NCBI RefSeq assembly: GCF_004322755.1
Contig: NZ_CP036401.1
Coordinates: 5,332,001-5,396,000, forward strand
Source: Pseudoduganella albidiflava
GTDB taxonomy: Bacteria > Pseudomonadota > Gammaproteobacteria > Burkholderiales > Burkholderiaceae_D
Length of the DNA: 64,000 nt
Reading direction: 5' to 3'
The notes beneath the pieces are model-generated. The model made no database searches. It worked only from the letters and a program-made list of their open reading frames with translations, and was not told where the DNA came from. Shown here piece after piece: positions 36,198 through 45,819 of this stretch (the first letter of the stretch is position 1; every line of letters begins with the position of its first letter). Made by a program: the position numbers and the translations under genes.

Positions 36198-38714
36198 CTA
36201 GACTCCTATCGCTCCATTAAAGGCCTCCAACTCCTCGTCAATAGAAGAATACCGCCCTTCCGAATCGCTTGCATTCGAAATGGAAAAATAACTCCGAGCC
36301 AGCCATTTCTTTATTGCTGGAGGCCGTATTGTAGATATAAAGATAGTCAAACAGAATGCAGCGATGAAAAGAGGCCAATAGATTACTGCGGTCCATTTGA
36401 ATCCAGCGATTGCCAATCCAATTGCCAAGCTCGCGTTGACAATGTATAAGTTCATCAAAACAATATCACCATCATTAAAAGCCCCATATGCATTTTTGAA
36501 ATCAAAAAGCGCACTCAGGCCACTAGCCAATGCTCCGAAGAACTTTCCTGTTTGAATCCCGTAACTAATACCATTTGTGCTAAACTTCCATTGATTGACG
36601 ATAAATTTTGATAATGGATTATCAGGAAGCTTCTGAAGTGCAGTAGCAGCGGCCTCTAGAGCCGCAGCTCCAACTGCCAGAGATGCTACGGCGACCTTCA
36701 TGTTCTGGGTATTCCGATCGACCTCATCCGCGCGCATCCGATCTTCATTGATATAGTAGAGTGCTAGCAATTGCAAGACCACCCCCACCGAACCGGCGTT
36801 GACATCTCCATTCTGAAACCAATTTTTCACCAACTCAAGGTCGGGAATTTTTACAGTCTTCAAGATACCCGTGTCTATTTTTCTCTCTAGTTTAAGGTTC
36901 TCAACATCAAGTTCAAACGCACATACGACAGGTGCAGCTGGGTATCTGGGCAGTACTCGCTTTGCTTCTCTCTGAGCATTAATATTGCTTTCGAATGATA
37001 GCTGCTGTAGCTGAACTCCTTGCGCCTTTGCGCTATCCAAAATCCAGTGCGACAATTGCTCTCTGGTCAAGCCACTTGGCTTAATCATAGTTTTTCCGTG
37101 CAGAACCAAACCCGCAGTCACTAAGTTGCGCATAGCTATGCTACGCGCTTGACCAAGGGCCCTTGCGAGAAAGCCTGCTGTCGTTAGCACCAAGCGATCT
37201 ACCAGACGATTGGCCTCATGTTTTGGAATACGGCCTAGTACTTGCTTATATAAACTGAGAAGGTACTTCGGCTTAAAATCAGAGCCACGTATATCAATCA
37301 TTGCGGCGTCGATTAACTCCTCTTGATTGAAGAGTAGTGCGCGTGCAAATAAGTTGCCTGAACTCGATATATCGCCCGATGTTAACCACTCTTCAAGCTT
37401 CTCTTGACATGCGCTGGTGGTGATTCCGTTTCCTATGCATTGGGCTAGAGATTCCCTGTAAGCAGATCCACTACGGATGTCTTCAGGATCGTGCACACCA
37501 CTCATCCAGTTGCTGAGCTGGAGACTCTTAAGCCAAGAACAGTGCAAATTTGCAAGAGTCAATGAAGTTGGCTCATATTTTTTCGCTGCGTCAACGTAAC
37601 GCGATGGGAATGATCGAATACGCTCAGCATCCAGAAAACTTTCCCCATCTCCATGACTTGTAAATTCTCGCCATGCACGCTCTTCAGCGGCCTTCATTTT
37701 TCCCTTCTGGCTATCGCCGTATTTCTTCTTTTCCGCTTTTTGCTGGGCCGAATATTTATTGACACCTCCAGCTTTGACTACATTCCATAGATACCGAATC
37801 GAATCTCCCGTTACCGCTTCGGGATCGTTTTCAAGAACACGACGAAAAAGAATATCCTTCTTAAATTCATCCCGTGCGTCGTTGCGGATAGCATTTTCGA
37901 CAGAGCGTATTAGCTGGCCACACATATGGCCGCGAAAAATTTCTTCATCGAATCCTGCGTGATGGGTTGGCGAAGTCAGCTCGCTTAGGTCGTTTGTAAT
38001 TCCCACAGGGTCATTCACTGCGACAATAAAACCACCATAGGGGCAACGCTCTTCCATTACGCGTTCAAGCGCCGTATAGTGCTCTTTAATGGAAATATCA
38101 TGTGATGCTAGAATACTACTAAAGTCGAAGGCTTTTTTTAATTCAGTGTCCTCCGCTGAAAATTGTGGAACATTTTTACTGACTTCCTTAAAATTCCCCG
38201 CGTGTGGTGCCGAACCAACTAGCATTTCCTGGATGTCTATGCTTTGCATGTGCTTTTTTCTCCAGTTTCCGTCACTAACTTTGTTGACGGATTTTTTTGT
38301 CCATATAGAACTGGACCAACCAATCCAGATATTCCCCATCATTTCACATGACAAAGGATCAACATCAATGCAGTAGGAAAGTGCAGCGCTCACGCGATCG
38401 AGACAGCAACCATTCATGCTATATGGATTCACTATTGGCACATACTCGACAGGAAACTCCCAAAGTGCACCTTGCGGCAAAACGATGTATGCCTTGAGCC
38501 GCTTTAGTTTTTCCTCATACGTATAGAGATAGCCTGGCCGCAAAGCTCGAAGTGTATATTTCGCAGGTGCAGCATTTTGAGGCGCGCCAATGATTTTAAA
38601 ATTTCCAGAAAGTCCAGGTACATCTTTCTGGCCGTTTGGACAAGCCACAGCATATCTTACGGGATACAAGAGAAGTCCTTTTCGACCGCAGTAACTACAA
38701 TTAATGTTGGTCAT
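36198..38714 (-). CDS. Type VI secretion effector, VasX N-terminal/BTH_I2691-like
   Basis: An 838-residue protein. The N-terminus MTNINCSYCGRKGLLLYPVR, then YAVACPNG, is the CxxC-G-PVRYAV pattern of the VasX N-terminal region, followed by YTLRALRPGYLYTYEEKLKR. The C-terminal quarter has several hydrophobic stretches (VASLAVGAAALEAAATAL, FGALASGLSAL, LYIVNASLAIGLAIAGF, VIYWPLFIAAFCLTIFI), as expected for a colicin-like membrane-permeabilising toxin delivered into rival cells. The start at 38714 has GGAG just upstream. GC content is far below that of the surroundings, a sign of recent acquisition. Only a broken tssF of the secretion apparatus is nearby. Confidence 0.75.
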   Translation of the reverse strand: MTNINCSYCGRKGLLLYPVRYAVACPNGQKDVPGLSGNFKIIGAPQNAAPAKYTLRALRPGYLYTYEEKLKRLKAYIVLPQGALWEFPVEYVPIVNPYSMNGCCLDRVSAALSYCIDVDPLSCEMMGNIWIGWSSSIWTKKSVNKVSDGNWRKKHMQSIDIQEMLVGSAPHAGNFKEVSKNVPQFSAEDTELKKAFDFSSILASHDISIKEHYTALERVMEERCPYGGFIVAVNDPVGITNDLSELTSPTHHAGFDEEIFRGHMCGQLIRSVENAIRNDARDEFKKDILFRRVLENDPEAVTGDSIRYLWNVVKAGGVNKYSAQQKAEKKKYGDSQKGKMKAAEERAWREFTSHGDGESFLDAERIRSFPSRYVDAAKKYEPTSLTLANLHCSWLKSLQLSNWMSGVHDPEDIRSGSAYRESLAQCIGNGITTSACQEKLEEWLTSGDISSSGNLFARALLFNQEELIDAAMIDIRGSDFKPKYLLSLYKQVLGRIPKHEANRLVDRLVLTTAGFLARALGQARSIAMRNLVTAGLVLHGKTMIKPSGLTREQLSHWILDSAKAQGVQLQQLSFESNINAQREAKRVLPRYPAAPVVCAFELDVENLKLERKIDTGILKTVKIPDLELVKNWFQNGDVNAGSVGVVLQLLALYYINEDRMRADEVDRNTQNMKVAVASLAVGAAALEAAATALQKLPDNPLSKFIVNQWKFSTNGISYGIQTGKFFGALASGLSALFDFKNAYGAFNDGDIVLMNLYIVNASLAIGLAIAGFKWTAVIYWPLFIAAFCLTIFISTIRPPAIKKWLARSYFSISNASDSEGRYSSIDEELEAFNGAIGV

Positions 38715-38938
38715 GCAACTCTCCTTTTTTTTATAGCGATTTAAGAATATTAAAAGTTGTCGCAACCCAAGTAATTATTCTTTCTTGAGGGTGCATTGAC
38801 AGACGCTTAGACGGTTGATGCGCTGAATTGACGTGGGCACTTGCTCATTAGATCCAAGCACGTCAGGTGAAATACTTTTTTGACTGGCCAGACGACCGGT
38901 GCGCTCCGCATTGCACCGGCGGCAAAACGACTCGTTGG

Positions 38939-40423
38939 TCAGCACACGGTTCGCGACTTGCCGCGGTCGTTAACGATGTTGATCGCGGCGGGCAGCGCGG
39001 CGACAAGGTAGTGGGCGAACACGCGTTCCCTCACTTGCACTTCCGCTTCGTCCGCGATGAGGAGCGGCATAGACGGCTCGCACAACATGCGGATAGGCGT
39101 GCCGCCGATAACAGATTGTCCGGCCATGTCGCCATCCCCACAGCCAATCGACATAGAGCAAGGCGCGTTGCCATTTGTGCAGGTAACTTGCGCGGGCACT
39201 GTGCCTTCGCCCAGCTTGAGCGGCTCGTACACCCGGTTGACGAACGAAACCGTATCGCTGTTCCCCACGGTCGGATTGGCGAGTTCGAACGTCCAGCAAG
39301 GCTGCGTTTCGTACCGCTTGATGTAGAACCAGTTCATATCGATGGCCGTGCTGCCGTCGTCCGCGCCCTGCTTCAGCTTCATCGCGTCGATGCTGTACAA
39401 GATGGCTTTCGCGCCGCTAGTTGGTTGTATCGACGCCGGGTAGGCACCGCGTACTTTGCGGAGCCGGATCGGCATCGTCGCACGCGAGAACATGTTGACC
39501 ACGGGTGCACAGCCCAGCCGCAGCGCCGTTGCAGGCAAAGTGCGCAGCAACTGTGGCATCGCCGTGGCGTGCATGTGCAGCTGGAGCAGGTGTAGCGCCA
39601 GCCGCCACGTGCCGGCGGGGCACGCGGCGAGCACCGCCTTCAGGTCGATATCAGTGACGTTGAGTTTATGCGGGAACGCAAAGTACTCCATCAGCAGGCG
39701 CAGACTTTCCTCCTGGAGCCTCGGCGTGAGCAGGAAGGCTTCTTCCTTGACAAAGCCCACCTGCGCACAGCGCAGCGCCTGCAGTTGAGGCCATTGCTGT
39801 TCCGACTGCACGCACGTGCACACCGTGGGCACGAACATCGCATACTGCAGCGCCGCGTGCGGAGCCATCGGCATCGATGAATACGCGGATGGGTGAACCG
39901 GCCGCTTCTTCGAGAGCGATCGCTGGCTCCGTGGTGTGGACCATGATCGCGAGCGTGCATCCGATGCCGACAGGCAAACCGAGCTTGGCTGGCGCTTCGG
40001 CGCGCGCCAAGAACCGGACGGCGAGCGCGACGGGGAGACTGCGGCATCGTAGATGGTGCGGAAACCGAACCCCGGCGCTGCCTTTGCTTGCAGCTCGGTA
40101 TCGTGCTGGATGGTGTCGATGGCCCGGCCGCCAGCGTAGTCCACTTGCGCTACCGAACATGAGGGTATGTTGCGCGGGTAGAACGGGGCCAAAATGCCAC
40201 GCAGGTCATTCGTGAACGGTTCGTGCGCGCGTTCCAATTTGCGGTCGATGCGCGCGGACAGCAGGGCCGCAACCTGCAGGAGACGCTCAACGCCAGCGTC
40301 CGAGCTTCGCTCGCCTAGAAGGCTGAACAGCTCGCCCGGTTTCGGATAGCGTTCGACAAACTCGCGTACCTTGGCACGCTGTATGGCGAGTTCGCGTTCG
40401 TAGTAACTGAGAATATTTTCCAT
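38939..40423 (-). pseudogene. tssF: Type VI baseplate protein TssF, frameshifted and truncated
   Basis: The start MENILSYYERELAIQRAKVREFVERYPKPG, then RIDRKLERAHEPFTNDLRGIL, is typical TssF/VasA. The frame stays open for 494 codons, but from about 40050 to 39875 it reads low-complexity arginine/serine sequence, while the true TssF sequence (RFLARAEAPAKLGLPVGIGC) continues in another frame and then returns. Two compensating indels are implied. The C-terminus also ends about 100 residues short of the usual 590-620 and finishes in unrelated sequence. No other tss gene adjoins. The product is unlikely to work in a baseplate. Confidence 0.75.
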
Positions 40424-40689
40424 GCAGCACTCTTTGAAGAGGAATGCCGATAATTGCATGCGGGAAATTACAGTGCTTGAGGGCGGTCAACCCGTAGCAT
40501 GGTGGTGGCTGTGAGTCGCGCATCTCGCAACACGAGGATGGTGCGACTGCGGTCGCGAATAGCCGCGGGGGCTCTCGGTCTGCGGAGCAGAAAAGTTCGA
40601 TTGGTTCAGCTCGGTCGCAATGGAATTCATGTGGCGATATGCGCTGGCCAGTGAGGCTGGTCCAACCCACATCGAGCCTAGAGCCAGGG
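40424..40689. other. Junction between tssF remnant and the second direct repeat
   Basis: No gene is seen in these 266 bases. The sequence changes from the tssF upstream region to the middle of an alpha-E coding region at about 40690, marking the right edge of the effector cassette. Confidence 0.4.
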
Positions 40690-41449
40690 TGGCGTAATCT
40701 TCACCGACGCGGAACTGGAATCCGCCCTGCTGCTTGCGGTGGTATCGCCCAACGAGCCCGGCCTGGCCCGGCGGCAGCAGCACCTGGTGCGCATCGCCAG
40801 TCAGCTGCACGAGCGCTTGGTCGACAACTGGCGCGCGCTGAACCGCATGGTGCGGCCCGCCGCCCGGCCCGGCGCGCGGCCATCGCAGTCGGAGGTGATG
40901 ACGATCCTCGACGACGCCGCCTCCGCGCTGGTGACGCTGGCCGGCTTCGCACTCGACGGCATGACGCGCGACCTCGGCTGGCGCTTCATGTCGATCGGCC
41001 GCCGCCTGGAGCGGCTGCAGTTCCAGAGCGTGGTGCTGCAGCGCGCGCTGGCGATGGATGAAAACGGCAACCTGGAATGGCTGCTCGAACTGTCCGACAG
41101 CATCATTACTTATCGGGCCCGCTACCGCGCCCAGCCCGAGTGGCTGCCGGTGCTCGACCTGCTGCTGCGCGACGGCACCAACCCGCGCTCGATCCTGTTC
41201 CAGATGGACGGCATCCTGGGGGCATTGAGGAAGATCGCCCAGACCCACGGGGCCTGCGGCGTGGAGTTGCTGGAACCGTTGCGGGAGGAAGTGCTGGTGC
41301 TCGAACCGGATGCCGACCTCAATTACGCCAATGCGCATTTGAGCGACCTGCTCAATCGCATCCAGGTAGCCAGTGCGGCGTTGTCGGAGCAGATCAGCGT
41401 GCAGTTCTTCAGTTATACGGATGGGCAGCAGAGGAGCCGGAGATCATGA
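40690..41449 (+). pseudogene. Truncated alpha-E domain (duplicate of fusion gene 3' end)
   Basis: This is the C-terminal 250 or so codons of an alpha-E domain, from IFTDAELESALLLAVVSPNEP to SYTDGQQRSRRS, nearly identical to the end of the gene at 31168. The reading frame is intact but there is no ATP-grasp half and no credible start; an internal GTG at 40739 would give 236 residues lacking the N-terminal alpha-E signature. Expression is doubtful. Confidence 0.75.
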
Positions 41450-42352
41450 GTTCTTTGCTTACTTTTGGATCTGACGCTGAAGTCTGCGCGCGGTATCGGG
41501 TGGTGCATGAGACGCGGTATCGGTATCAGAGCACGGTGACGTTGTCGCAGCAGTACCTGCACCTGACGCCGCGCTCGTTTGGTTACCAGCAGACCGAGTC
41601 GCACCAGATCTGGCTGGACCGGGCTGTCGACGATGCACGCGATGGGACCGATTATTTTGGCAACTGCACGCGGCATGTTTCGCTGACGGTGCCGCATGAC
41701 AGTTTGCTGGTGCATACCGAGTCGACTGTCGCGCTGTTTGCGCGCCCTACCCTGGCGGATATTGGTGGCACGCTGCCCTGGAAGGGGACGCGGGACATGA
41801 TGGCCAAGGAGAAGAGTGCCGCGACTTTGGAGGCTTGCCGGTATCGGTATTCGTCGCCGCACGTTTATTCGTTCCCGGAGTTGGAAGCTTATGCGAGGGA
41901 GAGCTACACGCCTTGCCGGCCGCAGCTGGATGCGGCGCTGGAGCTGACGCACCGGATTTTCGAGGATTTCGAGTTCGCTGCGCGGGCGACGGAGATTTCG
42001 ACGCCTTTAGAACAGGGTGCTGCGGGGGCGGCGTGGGGTTTGCCAGGATTTTGCTCAGCTGATGATCGGCTGCTTGCGCAGCCTCGGGCTGCCGGCTCGG
42101 TATATATCTTGACGCATCCGCCGGAGGGGAAGCCAAGGCTGGTGGGGGCGGATGCTTCGCATGCTTGGGTTTCGGTGTTTTGTCCTTCCATCGGCTGGGT
42201 GGATTTTGATCCGACCAATCGGTGCCTTGTGGGGCATGAGCACATCACCCTCGGCTGGGGACGGGATTTAGTGATGTGACGCCGATGCGGGGGATTGTGT
42301 TGGGGGTGGGGGGCAGGTGCTGGATGTGGAGGTTACTGTGACGCCGTTGGAG
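41446..42352 (+). pseudogene. Frameshifted duplicate transglutaminase
   Basis: The copy starts MSSLLTFGSDAEVCARYRVV and follows the intact protein for about 185 codons. One inserted G near 42015 then shifts the frame until a 10-base deletion near 42105 restores it. The interval, which should encode [16 protein letters not shown], reads [20 protein letters not shown], so the catalytic cysteine block is lost. DASHAWVSV and DFDPTN return afterwards. A further missing base near 42270 ends the frame early with GRDLVM. It cannot be an active transglutaminase. Confidence 0.85.
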
Positions 42353-42752
42353 CTCGGAAAGAGCGGTGAACAGGCCCGCGAAATGTAATCGTCGAATGGG
42401 ATGGTTCCATCGCTGCGAGACTTTCCTACGCCGCTTGAGCTAGATGGCAGCTGGGTACCAAACGCAAGTAGCATGACAGCACACTGGTGGCTCCGCTCCA
42501 TAAAGCGATATTTCACTGGCATGCCAAGTTACTCTGATTACGTGTAGAGTCAAATTAAATAGGCTCGTGGCACCGCATTAATCGGCGGTGTTGAGAAGCC
42601 TCCTGAGCGGATCAACAAGTGATTAGAGATACGTAAAGCGCTTCATGGCACACTCAGATGAACAGTGATATCGTTAGCAAATCTAACTATGACGTTCGTT
42701 AGCCGGTTTACTCTTTCGATCTATCTGAGTGCGCCATAAGACATTAGCCAAG
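42353..42752. other. AT-richer gap with a 15-bp inverted repeat
   Basis: No gene is seen in 400 bases. ATGGCACACTCAGAT at 42645-42659 and ATCTGAGTGCGCCAT at 42723-42737 are inverted copies (14 of 15 match) spanning 93 bases, just past the 3' end of the next gene. They could be a structured 3' end or the tips of a tiny mobile element. Confidence 0.5.
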
Positions 42753-44795
42753 TTATTCGAAATGAGGATCGTGTACTTCCTCGAGGGTTGGCGCAAAGCT
42801 GCACTCCCGTAAGCGTTGCTCCAACATGCCCTGCTCAGGAAATTCCAGTTCCACAGCTCTATAAAATCCTTCAATATCACTATCATCGAAGGCTTTTACC
42901 CAATAATCGACCGGGACTATACATCGCGCAAAGAACTCTGTTTTCGGCGAATGTCGGAGGGCAGCAATTACGCCGCTTGCCACGGAGCCGTGCGGACCCA
43001 CCTGAATTGGCGCCCTCAGAATATGCTCCTCAATACCGCGAGTAACTTCAAAATGCACTCCGCCATGGATAACATTAATCAGGGTATCCCAGTGACAATG
43101 ACATATATCACCTTGATATAATCCATCACGCAGATAAGAGTTAGTCGCTACCAGACCAAAGACCTTGGTTACGCTGTAGCGAAAACTATCATCGTTAGCC
43201 CACTCGGAAATTTGGCCTAAATCTCGCATAAGTGCGGCGCATTGCGCACGGCACTGCTTTGTTTTTTTATCAAGCCGTTTTTCTATTTCGCAAAACTCGT
43301 ATGCTTCAGCGGGTGAAGGAAGAGAGGCCGTTTCAATGACAAATGCCGTATCGTCAATCACAATCAAGATGTCAACTTCATCGTCGATTTTTTGGCGAGG
43401 ATGCAAACCTGTCCCTATAAACCGCATATGTTTGTGATATGGGTTTTTTCTCACCGCGTTGCGCAGGGCATTTGCCAACAACTCTTCATTAGCAGTGCCC
43501 TTCGTATCAAAGGCGATCTTAAGTTTATCATTATTTTTCGCCCAAGAATTTAATAGACGCGCATGGTGCGTGCCTTGCAATGGCCACCAGAGCAAAACTA
43601 ACTCGTCCCCTGCTGGCAACAATGGCTTATCCCAAAGGGTTGCGGCCTTAGTCGGTGTGAAACAGAAAAATTCGATACACTGCTTTACTCTATCATTCGA
43701 CAAAGCCACACATCGCTTAATAGTCTCAATGACCTGATCCCGCAGCAAGCGGCTTTCCAGTATAATTGACAAGACTGTCTTATCTGTATTTTCATCCAGC
43801 GGCATTGCCAAGGAGTATAACTGACTTGCCATCACAGATAATTCCGCCCAAATAATCAACATTTCGCTGATATAGAGTCCTACTTCAGGGTGAGTTTCAC
43901 GAACAAATCTGTCCAACGTAGCATCTTGCAATAAGCCACTTGAACGGCGTATTTGAAAGACCATTTCACGCTCCTTCTCAGGCATTAAAAACGCTGGTAG
44001 CGCCTGAACAGTTAAACGCCCTTCACGAAGTCGAACATACGGGGCAAAAACATTATTTTCTGGCGTGAGTGGATTCGCTCTCTGGAAGTTATCAATAGCT
44101 CTCGCCATTAAGGCTGGCCGCCGCGCCAAATCGATGGTAGCGCGTACCACTAAGTCACTGTTTTTTTCATCGACGATATAGCTCGACATATCGTGCGCAA
44201 CTGCAACGCCAGCCCGCCACCAAATCACCGAATTCCAAACTCGCTGAATCGATAAACTGTGCTGAGCAAGATCCATGAGATTATTTAGTACGTCCTCAAG
44301 CAAGCCCTCTTCACTCCGGTTTCTTTCCAGCGTCCCCAACCCACCAGTACGCCCAAGCAATTTCAGCATACTAGTGATCGCATCTACGACTGCCTCTATA
44401 GTCGATTGCAGCGCATAAGAATTTCCTGCCGCATCAGTAAAGCAACGCATTTCTCTTATACGCTCCCCTGAGATAACGTCCACCCCCGACAATGCATTCG
44501 AAAGACTTTTAAATACACTGAGCTGCACTCCGTTCACTCGTGTCGAGAGATAGCGGCTTAGCTCGCTTAAGCTTCGGAAGTGAATTTTCTCCGCGCACCT
44601 ATCAACACTCGCCCGGACAAGCTTAGATTGAATACCAAACACGATTCCTAGAAGATAAATATTATGGTCTTCGGAACTGCCGTCGCGTTGGGCCAAGTAT
44701 GCTTACTCCCAGACAATCTGATCAAAGCCGTGGCTTAAAGGATTTGGTAAGGACTTAGGTTGCTCCCGAATTGTCTCAATAAAGTTAAATTTCAT
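42753..44795 (-). pseudogene. Large nuclease-like gene with an in-frame stop at codon 31
   Basis: From an ATG at 44795, preceded by AAAGG, the frame reads MKFNFIETIREQPKSLPNPL, then SHGFDQIVWE and a TAA at 44703-44705, and continues in the same frame as AYLAQRDGSSEDHNIYLLGI for 650 codons to 42753. The continuing part could only restart at a TTG (44696). The long part is unrecognised for most of its length. Near residue 480 (counting from 44795) comes DDEVDILIVIDDTAFVIETA, which looks like the D...ExK strand pair of a PD-(D/E)xK nuclease, but with alanine where lysine is usual. GC is far below that of core genes. It is either a recently inactivated gene or expressed by readthrough or the TTG start. 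Confidence 0.6.
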
Positions 44796-45036
44796 AAGAT
44801 CTACCTTTCGATTGAAAATCCAGTTATCCATCTCTAGTATATCTACGAAACTACGATATCAACTCACCGGAATCTGTCATACTTTTTGACCAGGATCACG
44901 ACATAATTCTTATTGAATAGTCCCTCGGTCGATGTGATAACTGTAATCAATAAGGCGCGCCCCTGATCTCGATTGAGTAGAGCGGGCAGCATTTTGACCT
45001 GGTGCAGAGCACGCACCCCGAGTCAATTCGAACTGA
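44796..45036. other. AT-rich spacer without a gene
   Basis: It presumably holds the promoter of the minus-strand gene ending at 42753, with AAAGG before the ATG. No other coding or repeated structure was recognised. Confidence 0.35.
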
Positions 45037-45400
45037 AGTTAGCTTCTCTGAACAGCTTAAGAAGTTGCTCGCTCAGTGCGTGCTGGCGGTCGAGCTGTCA
45101 CATCATTTGTCCACTGAGACCGATTAAGGCAATTGTCACAATGGGACGAGCTACGAGACAGCAAAGGCCCGGCGGCGGAATACGGCACTACATTTCACGC
45201 AATTGCTCGATAGCTTCGAAACCAAGCCAGTGTCAAGTGCGTGCGACGAGTGCTGGGGTAGATCACGCCCATCAGCATATATGTGTGCGGCATGAGCGTG
45301 CGCGAGATCCAGGACCACATGCTGGAGCTGTATTGCACTTAGTGGCGTCGGGCCTGTCCTCGTCGATCACCGACGAGGACACGTAGTGGCAGCAACAGCC
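45037..45400 (+). pseudogene. Decayed IS256-family transposase remnant
   Basis: Fragments in different frames match the intact transposase at 45869-47131: LLAQCVLAVELSHHLSTETD corresponds to LAERMLSAELSHHLASE, and ISIYVCGMSVREIQDHMLEL corresponds to ISMYARGMSVREIQAHLLEL, the latter followed by YCT and a stop. Orientation is opposite to the intact element. Several stops and frameshifts are present. Confidence 0.65.
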
Positions 45401-45520
45401 GGCTGAAAAGATTTTTCAAAACGTCCACGCGCTGCGCTCGACGAATCGTGACGAGGCGCATACCAGAGCAGTGCAAATTAGAAGCCTACTTATCAGTCTC
45501 GGACATTTGCGACGGAGTGT

Positions 45521-45700
45521 TCACTGTTGCGCCGCCGAGCCGCCGTCCAATTTAGCACGCAATGCCTCATAAAGCTGCGCAGGCTCAAGCAGGATGTCTC
45601 GCAAGCCTTCGCGACCCCTTTCTGACCCCAATGCCTGGGTACTCATAGTCTGGTGGGCCTCCAGCGCATCCATAAAGGCATGCATTGCCTTGGGCGGCAT
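45521..45700 (-). pseudogene. Short C-terminal fragment, possibly of a restriction/helicase protein
   Basis: The frame reads MPPKAMHAFMDALEAHQTMS, then TQALGSERGREGLRDILLEP and AQLYEALRAKLDGGSAAQQ. The in-frame sequence upstream continues for about 20 residues (HIAGSTQPTSNVRLL) to a stop. The style resembles the last residues of type I restriction R subunits as I remember them, but I am not sure. No remainder of such a gene is nearby, so it is a leftover beside mobile DNA. Confidence 0.35.
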
Positions 45701-45819
45701 TAGGAGACGGACGTTTGATGTTGGCTGAGTTGAGCCGGCAATATGGGCGAAGCATAGCGGCTAAGAAACAGTTATACAGAATGCACAACGCGCTAGCGGC
45801 GTGCCACGCCGTTGAACCG

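Larger units (their letters stand above)
40690..42352 (+). repeat. 1.67-kb direct repeat, copy 2 (degenerate)
   Basis: This is a second copy of 32998-34672 in the same orientation. It starts inside the alpha-E domain (ITDAELE-like coding) and ends at TTGGAG, six codons before the copy-1 stop. Differences include point changes, one extra G and a 10-base deletion near 42015-42105, and a lost T near 42270. Confidence 0.85.
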
